A stretch of DNA of 64,000 nucleotides, taken from the NCBI GenBank assembly GCA_963402885.1, contig OY727096.1:3782001-3846000 (forward strand), read 5' to 3'. Below the pieces are notes generated by a model. It was given only the letters and a program-made list of their open reading frames with translations, made no database searches and was not told the DNA's origin. Positions 60,401-64,000 of this stretch are shown one piece after another. Each line of letters starts with the position of its first letter. Within the stretch, counting starts at the first letter, position 1. The position numbers and the translations under genes are program-made. Source of the stretch: Antedon bifida (lineage: Eukaryota; Echinodermata; Crinoidea; Comatulida; Antedonidae).

Positions 60401-61161
60401 TCAACTTTTGCTCGTTCTTCAGGCCGAACGTTCCACGAATCAAGGTTAGAATTATTTGAAGAAATCAAGTCCGCCAACTCCTCAATATATGCACTCTCCT
60501 GTTCCCGTCGGCGTTTATTACCTAGTGGTTTACTATAAAAGATAGAAAAGAAATATATAATGTAGAATTAGCTATTCAAATTATGCCTGAATCAATATTT
60601 CAAACACATTTCATTTTCCTTAAATGAACATTATTCTGCCATAATTATTAAACTCATTATCTATGACATCATCTACATTATATGTGGTATTTTCATCATA
60701 ATCATCTTTTTAATATTACTAATTATTGACAAAATTCATTACTATATTACTAATTCACAATTACTGAGGTTCATTCATTCATTTTTTATTAGCCATAAAA
60801 ATAAAAAAATACATAGTTCAAGATGGCATGGAATGACCAGTTTAAAATAAAACTTTGACCCTCAGGCCGGTCACTCCATCTCAGAAGATGATAAAAATGT
60901 AACAAAATAAGAATAAATCTAGATACAAATACTATATGTAGCAAGTGGAACATTTTAAATTACGTCAAGACTACTGGATATATACTTAAGATTATTAAAT
61001 GGTAAATTGTAGAAAAAGTTGTAATGGAAAATTAACTATTGAATATACATAAATCTATTGCACAGACAATGTATATTAGTAGTTGTTAATTCTTACTTTT
61101 GTACTTTTTCTGGCCATTTTCTCTTGCCTGCCATTGCTGGGCTAGGCCTACCAGTACTCAT
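21386..61161 (-). CDS. NCOA: p160/SRC nuclear receptor coactivator (NCOA), complete
   Basis: Seventeen coding exons add to 4722 nt: 1573 residues and a stop, with every junction in phase. Human NCOA1-3 are about 1420-1465. Order: KRKWP basic stretch, bHLH (about 24-79; NKRRREQESAYIEELADLIS), PAS-A (about 100-170; LGPVLLEALDGFLFVVNSQG), PAS-B (about 226-340; FCIARRMTMDE), LxxLL boxes LLHKLL (near 450), LLAKLL (504-509) and LLQRLL (565-570), then Q/Met/Gly/Pro-rich sequence with 24 glutamines at about 967-990, and a last box LLQKLL (1564-1569) four residues from the end. The family binds liganded nuclear receptors through LxxLL and recruits CBP/p300 in the nucleus. An in-frame TGA 10 nt before the ATG fixes the start. 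One such gene is usual in invertebrates. Confidence 0.95.
21517..21669. mobile_element. MITE family B, shortened copy in the last NCOA intron
   Basis: Left TTAA plus AGATGTATTGTCCCTC; right GGGGGACAATATATCT then GTAA. Contains the family word GATCCAGTTTTTGGTCAAAG. It abuts a family A fragment. Confidence 0.8.
21668..21737. mobile_element. MITE family A, half copy in the last NCOA intron
   Basis: GTCTGTCTACACTATCAAAT followed by one AAATATGGTAGTGAT subunit, then lost. It ends 28 bp from the penultimate exon's donor. Confidence 0.85.
21766..22034 (-). CDS. NCOA: NCOA penultimate coding exon
   Basis: GTCACAG|AAATTC to AGACAG|GTAAGG, 269 nt. Encodes STAAAAPPGNEPVAVALESQ, CREEAKQRYYNFYNMADAGQ, VTNLFKNQLQGIRPESQLQS. 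Phase 1 in, phase 0 out. Confidence 0.88.
22469..22607 (-). CDS. NCOA: NCOA exon 16-equivalent (acidic MDDDLNM)
   Basis: TTTACAG|ATGACG to CAAG|GTATGT. Encodes MTQVGGALMNSMNQNKNPNA then TPSTPMDDDLNMTINFLQQ. Phase 0 in means it must join 22903 directly; phase 1 out. Confidence 0.88.
22903..23931 (-). CDS. NCOA: NCOA exon 14 (Met/Gly/Pro/Gln-rich)
   Basis: TTACAG|AAATCT to CCTCAG|GTATAT, 343 codons. Low-complexity sequence with NPAGM, TPGGM and GGAAGM repeats and a last segment RMHPRRNSTDSLNPQ. Phase 0 at both ends. The plus-strand frames across it are shadows. Confidence 0.9.
24062..24223. mobile_element. MITE family A copy, NCOA intron
   Basis: Near-complete; right terminus mutated (GATAGTGGAGATAGAACTT). 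Core ATATATGGACATGATGATGT. It lies about 130 bp upstream of the exon 14 acceptor. Confidence 0.92.
24492..24703. mobile_element. Foldback element with GTGATCCGTTC ends
   Basis: Inverted ends GTGATCCGTTC and GAACGGATCAC. The arms continue as GTTTATCGCAAATAGC against GCTATTTGCGATAAAC and GATGGGAAGGGTTT against AAACCCTTCCCATC, so almost the whole 212 bp folds back on itself. No coding capacity. Confidence 0.82.
24809..24907 (-). CDS. NCOA: NCOA exon 13
   Basis: TCGTAG|ACGGAT to ATTCAG|GTATAT, 33 codons, TDGMFQGMDTHNFPEKLGDM then LSPSASAPNVSIQ. Phase 0 at both ends, so it could be skipped without a frame change. Confidence 0.87.
24971..25235. mobile_element. Foldback element with about 60-bp arms, NCOA intron 12
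   Basis: Left arm GAACTGTTGAGTTTCTCGAC through GCTTTGATCGTCCTCAGGAG; right arm CTCCTGAGGACGATCAAAGC through GAAACTCAACAGTTC. A unique centre of about 120 bp separates the arms. A single arm recurs at 51429-51480. Confidence 0.85.
25236..26688. other. NCOA intron between exons 12 and 13, remainder
   Basis: No exon recognised. Contains an everted pair of receptor-type half-sites at 26067-26081 (TGACCTTTGGGGTCA) and a GGGACACC-like fragment near 26485. Confidence 0.5.
26689..27048 (-). CDS. NCOA: NCOA exon 12 (polyglutamine)
   Basis: AAATAG|ATGATG to CCTCAG|GTATAA, 120 codons. A pure run of 24 Gln, coded by 12 CAG and 12 CAA in mixed order (26830-26901), follows NLLRKKT and precedes RDWVRQQQLMRQQQMQ. 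The Q-rich RQQQ pattern matches the C-terminal half of p160 proteins. Confidence 0.92.
27049..29581. other. NCOA intron between exons 11 and 12
   Basis: No exon recognised. A patch at 27770-28150 is noticeably less AT-rich and free of the known repeats. A retroelement-end-like stretch (GGTTCCGAAACGTTGATC) lies near 28521. A family A MITE occupies 29402-29565. Confidence 0.5.
29402..29565. mobile_element. MITE family A copy, 16 bp from the NCOA exon 11 donor
   Basis: Complete, with both termini and two AATATGGTAGTGAT-type subunits; core GTCATCATCATGCCCATA. Confidence 0.93.
29582..29968 (-). CDS. NCOA: NCOA exon 11 (acidic and Gln-rich)
   Basis: TTTAG|AACATG to TCACAA|GTATGT, 129 codons. Reads PDDDVFMQQLERIMGSDMPF and ALRLDNIVNSQPNEGDLLSS, then a Gly/Gln-rich end. 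The DDVFMQQLERIM helix is another AD1 candidate. Confidence 0.9.
30683..30793. mobile_element. MITE family A, right-truncated copy
   Basis: CCTGTCTACACTATCAAACT at the left; the right side stops after GGGCACATCACATTTTTTTT. Confidence 0.85.
31146..31458. mobile_element. MITE family B copy, TTAA-flanked
   Basis: TTAA plus AGATGAATTGTC at the left and GGGGGTCAATACATCT plus TTAA at the right; reverse orientation to 3461-3783. Family words GGCCATTTTGCAGTTTTAAT and GATCCAGTTTTTGGTCAAAG. Confidence 0.82.
31865..32165 (+). mobile_element. tRNA-derived SINE
   Basis: The head has an A-box-like GAGTGGCCGAGCAGTCAAG and a B-box-like GGAGGTTCACACTCG, as in Ser/Leu-type tRNAs. The body follows with TAAACCGTAGGTCCAGTGTA, GCACTTCAAAGAACCTAGTA and ACTGGGCCCTCTGGAAGACC. 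Not a working tRNA, since no acceptor stem closes. Confidence 0.75.
32324..32615. mobile_element. MITE family B copy, TTAA-flanked
   Basis: TTAA plus AGATATATTGTCCCCC and TACAATACATCT with TTAA. Same orientation as 3461-3783 and well preserved. Confidence 0.85.
34190..34313. mobile_element. MITE family B, right-end fragment
   Basis: Shares TTACTTTATTAAAACTGAAA, TTTTATTAATCTTCAATTTT and the end GTGGACAATACATCT; TTAA lost. Confidence 0.65.
35580..35800. mobile_element. MITE family B, diverged copy
   Basis: Right end GGGGATAATAGATCT plus TTAA and the preceding ACTACAAAATGGTTTGATCT; left limit uncertain. Confidence 0.55.
37487..37835. repeat. Tandem array, 33-bp units then 28-bp units
   Basis: About six near-identical units containing AGACTGTCAAACTATAGGGC then TACAGTAGGTAG, followed by about six shorter units ending GCTAGGTGGA. 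The short unit looks like a deletion derivative. Confidence 0.92.
38119..38250. mobile_element. MITE family A copy
   Basis: Flanked by TA on both sides (TA-AAGCTCTG and CAGAGCTT-TA). A short form with one ACTACCATATTTGGGCAC subunit. Confidence 0.93.
38995..39480 (+). repeat. Polypurine tract (GA-rich), about 480 bp
   Basis: Almost unbroken purines on the plus strand (words GAAAATGAAAAGGAAAG, AGAAGGAAAG). The minus-strand Phe/Ser/Leu-rich frame is a by-product of the composition. Confidence 0.85.
40315..40499. mobile_element. MITE family A, long copy with three internal subunits
   Basis: Flanked by TA. Three ATCACTACCATATTTGG subunits in tandem explain its extra length. Confidence 0.92.
42655..42832. 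mobile_element. Possible decayed foldback element
   Basis: GAACGTCAAAGTTTAGTTTT at left matches GAAAACGAAACATTGACGTTC at right in reverse, and GGCACGGTTCC matches GGAACTGGTG loosely. Ends not resolved. Confidence 0.45.
43250..44088. repeat. Tandem array, about 41-bp unit, about 20 copies
   Basis: Unit ACACATAAATATGGGGAGTC plus ATTAGAGCCAAAATATATC. A longer variant with TTCACACACATGAATATGG is interspersed. Confidence 0.92.
45546..45682. mobile_element. MITE family A, left terminus decayed
   Basis: Right terminus TTTGATAGTGTAGACAGAGC intact; core ATATATAAACATGATGTCAT. Confidence 0.88.
45750..46165. repeat. CCAAT-rich degenerate repeat region
   Basis: Eight CCAAT words in about 400 bp, several inside a repeated phrase, CCAATCACTGATGG (45961 and 46038). 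Reads as a decayed tandem repeat. Confidence 0.55.
47405..47552. mobile_element. MITE family A copy
   Basis: Left terminus intact; right terminus ends GTGTAGACAAGGTATTA. Two AATATGGTAGTGATAT subunits. Confidence 0.92.
48500..48680 (-). other. Candidate internal first exon of NCOA
   Basis: A less AT-rich stretch ends at a donor-like CATA|GTAAGG on the minus strand. The ATG at 48532 opens MIRKCSDEFFI, which ends in phase 0 and could join exon 11 in frame. An acceptor-like TTTAG lies just upstream at 48549, so it could instead be an internal exon. There is no direct evidence of use. Confidence 0.25.
48847..48863. promoter_or_regulatory. Everted pair of perfect nuclear receptor half-sites (ER5)
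   Basis: TGACCT-CGCGA-AGGTCA, two perfect half-sites pointing apart. About 315 bp upstream of the ATG in the candidate internal exon. Confidence 0.35.
49579..49596 (+). repeat. Poly-C run of 18
   Basis: Eighteen consecutive C in the large NCOA intron; its length is likely to vary between reads. Confidence 0.9.
50305..51284 (-). CDS. NCOA: NCOA exon 10 (second and third LxxLL boxes)
   Basis: TTCTTAG|ATGATA to GGTCCG|GTAAGT, 980 nt. Contains EKHKLLAKLLDGD, then KKNVLLQRLLMETD, then an acidic and hydrophobic stretch (EAEQHMIVQKLIEAASSLSN) that could correspond to the CBP-binding AD1, and a basic Ser/Asn/Pro-rich tail. Phase 1 in, phase 0 out. It is followed by the 20.3-kb intron. Confidence 0.93.
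51429..51480. mobile_element. Solo arm of the foldback element, 8 bp from the NCOA exon 9 donor
   Basis: TGTTGAGTTTCTCGAC and TTGATCGTCCTTAGGAGTGA match the left arm of 24971-25235. Confidence 0.8.
51489..51811 (-). CDS. NCOA: NCOA exon 9 (first LxxLL box)
   Basis: TTAAAG|GAATGG to TCAG|GTATGA. Ser/Asn-rich linker ending SNQKHALLHKLLQDDVTS. The box KHALLHKLLQDD resembles vertebrate NR box 2 (HKILHRLLQE). Phase 2 in, phase 1 out. Confidence 0.92.
52268..52415 (-). CDS. NCOA: NCOA exon 8 (end of PAS-B)
   Basis: TTGCAG|CTATTA to ATGAG|GTACAG. Encodes AIKQGTSESKMYRYSLHSNS, then FVCLWSTSKLIRKKNPGEID and YIFSKHNIM. Phase 1 in, phase 2 out. Confidence 0.85.
52551..52658. mobile_element. MITE family A, left-truncated copy
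   Basis: Begins inside the element (TATGTGCCAAAATATGGTAG); right terminus GATAGTGTAGACAGAGCTT intact. Confidence 0.87.
52926..53162 (-). CDS. NCOA: NCOA exon 7 (PAS-B)
   Basis: CCTACAG|ATCAAC to GAAG|GTACAT. Encodes QPSHLFCIARRMTMDEMNTV, FTTNHDLNGNILMADVEGLQ and LVGKNFFDLCLVADRELVRN. Confidence 0.94.
53636..53770. repeat. 31-bp minisatellite, 4 copies
   Basis: Unit ACCCCTTCTTTGGGACA then ATAAAATTCAAGGG. The last unit changes to GGGACACCTGTATTCAGGGG, a wording shared with 58395-58490. Confidence 0.88.
53897..54070 (-). CDS. NCOA: NCOA exon 6 (between PAS-A and PAS-B)
   Basis: TTTACAG|CGAATT to ACAG|GTGCAG. Encodes NYSSWMGNKRNHTSFELRMK, then YIKMKCSAMVRTSLKNDDTG. The FxxRMKxK and YxxMxCSA words are typical of p160 proteins at this place. 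Confidence 0.92.
54120..54273. mobile_element. MITE family A, 50 bp upstream of the NCOA exon 6 acceptor
   Basis: Left terminus complete; right terminus shortened to TAGTGTAGACAGAGCTT. Four CATATCACTACCATATTTGG-type subunits in tandem. Confidence 0.92.
54853..55098 (+). pseudogene. Open-frame relic of unknown origin (82 codons, no start)
   Basis: Open from after a TAA to a TGA. Reads SSLGVSTTPSRYQITTREVN, ALKSVLPWKKHQRYDYILHK, AIRYASSKSRPLLSHERKSI and PRRVNWTLDNRPNVGT. Base composition is less AT-rich than its surroundings. Probably an old transposon fragment in NCOA intron 5; family unknown. Confidence 0.35.
55172..55480. mobile_element. MITE family B copy, 35 bp from the NCOA exon 5 donor
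   Basis: TTAA plus AGATATATTGTTCACC at left; GGGGGACAATACATCT at right, with the second TTAA lost. Confidence 0.82.
55516..55594 (-). CDS. NCOA: NCOA exon 5 (PAS-A end)
   Basis: TTGAAG|GATGAT to CTCA|GTAAGT. Encodes DDLMGINVFSLIAQSDHQHF then RSLLPL. Phase 0 in, phase 1 out. The acceptor has a modest pyrimidine tract, but the reading is clear. Confidence 0.88.
55714..55920 (+). pseudogene. Possible non-LTR retrotransposon ORF tail
   Basis: Frame includes GARISNKRMLSAGDQRVYLW and PDIDHILAQCPVVRLPWWEK. The (D/E)HIL-x2-CP motif is common near the C-terminus of LINE-type ORF2 proteins. Short and without the reverse transcriptase. Confidence 0.35.
57605..57668 (-). mobile_element. SINE fragment, tRNA-like head
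   Basis: Shares TCTGGCACTAGGTCAGGATT and GCAAGCATGTTAACTACCAA with 62233-62320, with the B-box part deleted. Confidence 0.55.
57772..57861 (-). CDS. NCOA: NCOA exon 4 (PAS-A core)
   Basis: ACATAG|GCATTG to ACTCAG|GTGAGC, 30 codons: ALDGFLFVVNSQGKVDFITE then NVSSYLTSTQ. This is the ALDGFFFVV motif of the family. Confidence 0.94.
58095..58178 (-). mobile_element. tRNA-derived SINE head or pseudo-tRNA
   Basis: The minus strand shows A-box TGGTCCAGAGG, an anticodon-like stem CCAGG/TCTGG and B-box GAGTTCGAGTCC. The acceptor ends do not pair, so not a functional tRNA. Confidence 0.6.
58395..58490. repeat. GGGGACA-type short repeat
   Basis: Irregular repeats of GGGGACA and GGGACACCTCTATATGGGGG, related in wording to 17863-17956 and 53636-53770. 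Confidence 0.65.
58503..58597 (-). CDS. NCOA: NCOA exon 3 (PAS-A start)
   Basis: TTATAG|CTTCAG to TTAGAG|GTAAGA. Encodes ASDPSVGIQHDHVSSSNPGV then IAKDKLGPVLLE, matching the GxxVIxKDxLGPxxLE segment of p160 proteins. Confidence 0.92.
58598..60142. other. NCOA intron between exons 2 and 3
   Basis: No exon recognised. 59160-59700 is less AT-rich and free of the known repeats, with CCAAT or ATTGG words near 59281, 59434, 59519 and 59622; possible regulatory DNA. Confidence 0.4.
60143..60305. mobile_element. MITE family A copy, 54 bp from the NCOA exon 2 donor
   Basis: Complete, with CTCTGTCTACACTATC and GATAGTGTAGACAGAGC ends; core ATATATGGACATGATGATGT. Confidence 0.93.
60360..60532 (-). CDS. 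NCOA: NCOA exon 2 (bHLH)
   Basis: TTATAG|TAAACC to CAAG|GTATTG. Encodes KPLGNKRRREQESAYIEELA, DLISSNNSNLDSWNVRPEER and AKVEEVVKGIKQQ, the basic and helix-loop-helix region conserved in SRC proteins. Phase 2 in, phase 1 out. Confidence 0.94.
60775..60905. repeat. Probable interspersed repeat end
   Basis: TTTTTTATTAGCCATAAAAA then ACCCTCAGGCCGGTCACTCC, shaped like the A-rich tail and body of a SINE or LINE read in reverse. Only one copy here. Confidence 0.35.
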
Positions 61162-61204
61162 ACTAGTAACTCACAATGATGAGCCGTCAAACATAACAAG
61201 TTAT
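61097..61204 (-). CDS. NCOA: NCOA exon 1 (5' UTR plus first 21 codons)
   Basis: Acceptor TTTGCAG at 61205; ATG at 61161; donor CAAAA|GTAAGA at 61097, phase 2. Encodes MSTGRPSPAMAGKRKWPEKV. The coding part is 61097-61161. Because an acceptor precedes it, at least one further 5' exon exists upstream. Confidence 0.88.
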
Positions 61205-61622
61205 CTGCAAAGAGAGAAAAATAATAATACTGTAATACATTTTTATCAAATGTTTAATTACATATTTAATCACACTTCTGGTCTGATCCCACACCCTACT
61301 TTATTACCAATGCTTTTAAGAAAAATTAAATATTTAAAAATATGTAATTTTGTCATGTTACTTTTTATAAATTGAAACAAGGTGGAATTATCTTTAAAAA
61401 TTTTTGCACAAAAATATACGAAATGTAAAAGTACATAAAAGGGAAGAAGTCTTTCTGGTTTCATTAGTTTTCAAAAAGATTTTAAAACGACAAAGGTCAA
61501 GGATAATACACTTCCTCTACAGATAATCACCTAGAGCAATGAAACATATTACAGCATATATTATTCAACATGACAAAGATGACCTCAGTATGAGTACTAC
61601 TGTAGTACACTAATAGTACACT

Positions 61623-61955
61623 TATGCATAAATTTGGTTAATAAAAATAAAAGACATAAAATGGCTATATGAAATGTTTTTTATTTATATGTGCAAAAAA
61701 TATACGTTCTTTGCGCATAAAGGTTTATATTTTTTTAAAAATTTATTTTTGCTTGTAAACATTTATATTTTGTTTTTGTTCTGTGTTTATGCATACATTT
61801 GGTTAATAAAAATAAAAGCCATAAAATGGCTATATGAAATGGTTTTTACTTATACTGTATGTGTGAAACACATACACTGTTCATTTTATATATTTTGTAA
61901 AATTATTTTTTTGTGTAAACCTTTATATTTTGTTTTCATTCTGTGCTATTTGTTA
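61623..61955. repeat. Tandem duplication, about 165 bp twice
   Basis: Both halves have TTTGGTTAATAAAAATAAAA, CATAAAATGGCTATATGAAA and TTTATATTTTGTTTT at matching places, with many differences between them. Confidence 0.75.
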
Positions 61956-62129
61956 TTAGTTTTCTATGTGTATGACAATTCTGTAACGTACAGTGAGAGT
62001 CAATAAACTAAAAATCTAAATCTAAATCTATTTTTTATTTTTAACAACCAACAGCAAGTACAGTAACTCACCAAATGGATGGGTAAACTACTGTACAGTA
62101 TACAGTATAATTATAATGCTTTATAACTC

Positions 62130-62225
62130 ATGTTTCATGAGCTTAGGGAGTGAAGTAACACATTTCATGAGGTCTCATGTTTCATAAGCAGCTTAGGGAG
62201 TGAAGTAACACATTTCATGAGGTAT
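62130..62225. repeat. Direct repeat of about 48 bp, two copies
   Basis: CTTAGGGAGTGAAGTAACAC followed by ATTTCATGAGGT occurs twice in succession. Confidence 0.85.
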
Positions 62226-62232
62226 ATACAGT

Positions 62233-62320
62233 AACTCTGGCACTAGGTCAGGATTGAACCATGGAACTTGGGATTGGAAGGAAAGCATGTTTACCGCCAA
62301 GCAACAGCTCCACCCCATTT
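62233..62320 (-). mobile_element. SINE head, tRNA-like
   Basis: On the minus strand GGAGCTGTTGCTTGGCGGTA and B-box GGTTCAATCC. Related to 57605-57668. Confidence 0.6.
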
Positions 62321-62437
62321 ATAAAATTACAAACAAAATGGAGATTTTTATTTATTCGGTTTATTTTTGCAAACAAAATAATAGAAAAAATTGCATTATA
62401 TGTATCATAAAAGACTATATTAAATATAATTTTATCA

Positions 62438-62476
62438 GACAGACAGACTACTGCAGACAGACAGACAGACAGACAG
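62438..62476. repeat. (GACA)n microsatellite
   Basis: Runs of CAGACAGACAGACAGACAGA, interrupted once by CTACTG. Confidence 0.9.
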
Positions 62477-64000
62477 AGAAGAGAGAAGTTACTCAACTGG
62501 AAAGTTCTTTTACGTACAGTATTGTGTCTCAAGTTAATATTCAAAGTACTTGGTGTATTCCATCTACTCATTTCAGCCTGTTGTTTCATCAACAGTAAAG
62601 AATACACTTATGTATATAATTTAATAGCAACCATTTCATCCAATAATGAGTTTACACAAAGATAATTTGGCAGTAAAGTTTTATGAATTGTAAACTAAAA
62701 ACTTACAAAAAGGTTTTCTTGCTACAAATACTACAAAATGGTAATTAAAACTTAAAATGAACATATGTTTCGTTCTAATAATAAGGAAAATAAAATTACA
62801 AGGTGCTGTATAGACATGTAAAACTTTATTATTATACTGTAGATTTTATATATCTACTATATTGTAAACTTCATAAACTTATCATTCTTCTATACTTTCA
62901 TACATCTTATGGGTGACCCTATCTTGATCAATGTCTCTGAACATTGGTTCATCTAAAGTTGTTTTTTTATTGAGTCACCTTTTCTATTTTATTACGCACA
63001 CATTGTGTTTAAAGTTACTTGCAAAAGATAAGAATTACTACAATACAATGAGTAAATTACACCTGGAACGAATGGCTGAAAATTGCATTCATAATCAACA
63101 CTACAGCAAAGGAAATCATATAACAAATTCTTTTGTTTTCCGTCAAAAAGTGACCCCTCCCCACCACCCTCCACTAAGTGGATATGTCCTCCTCGTCCCT
63201 CACCAGGATCAGTGCCATTGTTTATGTCCCTCCCTAGTAAAGTAGGCCAGTCAATTATTACTAGGCTACTTTAATACACAAGCATAGCCGGTTATAAAAT
63301 TGAAGTTCAGTTTATTGTTTTCTCATCACCAGATGAGATTGAATTGATTGTATTTTTGTACAATAGCATTTGTAATTTATAGTTTTTAAAATGATGATTT
63401 TCTGTACAGTGCTTGTTTTGACAAAACTTATTGTGTAAAGTACTTTGTAAATCCACAAATATTATTATTATTAAAATCTAAAAGAGCACAACTTTGCTCA
63501 TAAAAGTTAAGTGTCCTGTAAAGTGATATCATATTTACCAATTGTGTTACTTATTACGACGAACGATAAAAAACATCCCGACGTCTCAATGTCTGACACG
63601 CTGTCAAAAGCACATTAAACTGATGTCATGTTCCTTAAGGATTAACTAACATGATAAATAATGCTTTAGTCTTCTTTACATTAAGAAATATGAATGCATT
63701 ATCAATGTTTTTCACTGGGTAATTGTTACTAAATGCACGCCACAAAAGTGGCTTCAATGTGGGTTAATTAAGCTTTGGCGTAACTGAAAAATTAATACTT
63801 GTATGTAGCCTAGGAAGTATGGGCTATGGCCACACTAAAGCCTCAAGTCTGACGCAACTCACTATGATCAAGATTTCAAGCCAGGCTTGAGTTTATTGGG
63901 TAGTCACAATATTCAAATTTAGTTGGGTTGTTCTCCCAGTCCGGGTCACGAGTGACAATCCGGGGTCAATCTGGGTAGAATGATTGGGTTGTCCTTTGGG

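Larger units (their letters stand above)
61205..64000. other. Upstream NCOA intron or 5' flank
   Basis: No coding exon found. Contains a tandem duplication, a direct repeat at 62130-62225, a SINE head and a (GACA)n run. The true first exon and promoter of NCOA may lie here or beyond the right edge. Confidence 0.5.

Noticed and set aside
61674..62006. 110-codon plus-strand hydrophobic frame
   Set aside because: Lies across an AT-rich tandem duplication; composition alone gives the Phe/Tyr/Ile-rich translation.
62248..62607. Overlapping frames on both strands with poly-Thr/Asp-type stretches
   Set aside because: They run across a SINE head and a (GACA)n microsatellite.

Overview
The window looks like nuclear DNA of an invertebrate animal. 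It is AT-rich, its genes are split by GT-AG introns, and it is crowded with MITEs, tRNA-derived SINEs and minisatellites. The recurring TAGGCCTAGG-type words and the gene set suggest a marine deuterostome, perhaps an echinoderm, but that placement is only a guess. No prokaryotic, organellar or viral gene was seen.

Layout. (1) 3304-6498, minus strand: the 5' half of a CLK (LAMMER) protein kinase gene, with an RS-rich N-terminus, glycine loop and catalytic lysine. The rest lies beyond the left edge, and a probable non-coding first exon ends at 7157. (2) 8066-8495: a relic of a Penelope-like retroelement (GIY-YIG domain). (3) 9017-9600, plus strand: a small two-exon gene of about 79 codons that I do not recognise. 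(4) 10369-15436, plus strand: a complete ten-exon EFHC1 (myoclonin-1) gene of 641 residues, with three DM10 domains, two EF-hand loops and an RFX X-box-like promoter motif. (5) 21386-61204, minus strand: a complete p160/SRC nuclear receptor coactivator (NCOA) gene. Seventeen coding exons rebuild in phase to 1573 residues: bHLH, PAS-A, PAS-B, three central LxxLL boxes, a Q-rich and Met/Gly/Pro-rich C-terminal half, and a terminal LxxLL box. Its largest intron is 20.3 kb. (6) 61205-64000: upstream intron or 5' flank.

CLK and the small gene point away from each other; EFHC1 and NCOA are convergent. The genes are not an operon and have unrelated jobs: splicing kinase, ciliary microtubule protein, transcriptional coactivator.

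The most unusual signal is how the mobile elements sit. At least 19 full or partial copies of one MITE family (termini CTCTGTCTACACTATC) and about 8 of a second, TTAA-bounded family (termini AGATGTATTGTCCCCC) are present. About eleven elements end within about 60 bp of an exon, most of them just after a splice donor. The last NCOA intron is almost wholly two MITEs.

All exon models were read by eye from splice signals, reading phase and remembered family features. No search or alignment was run.
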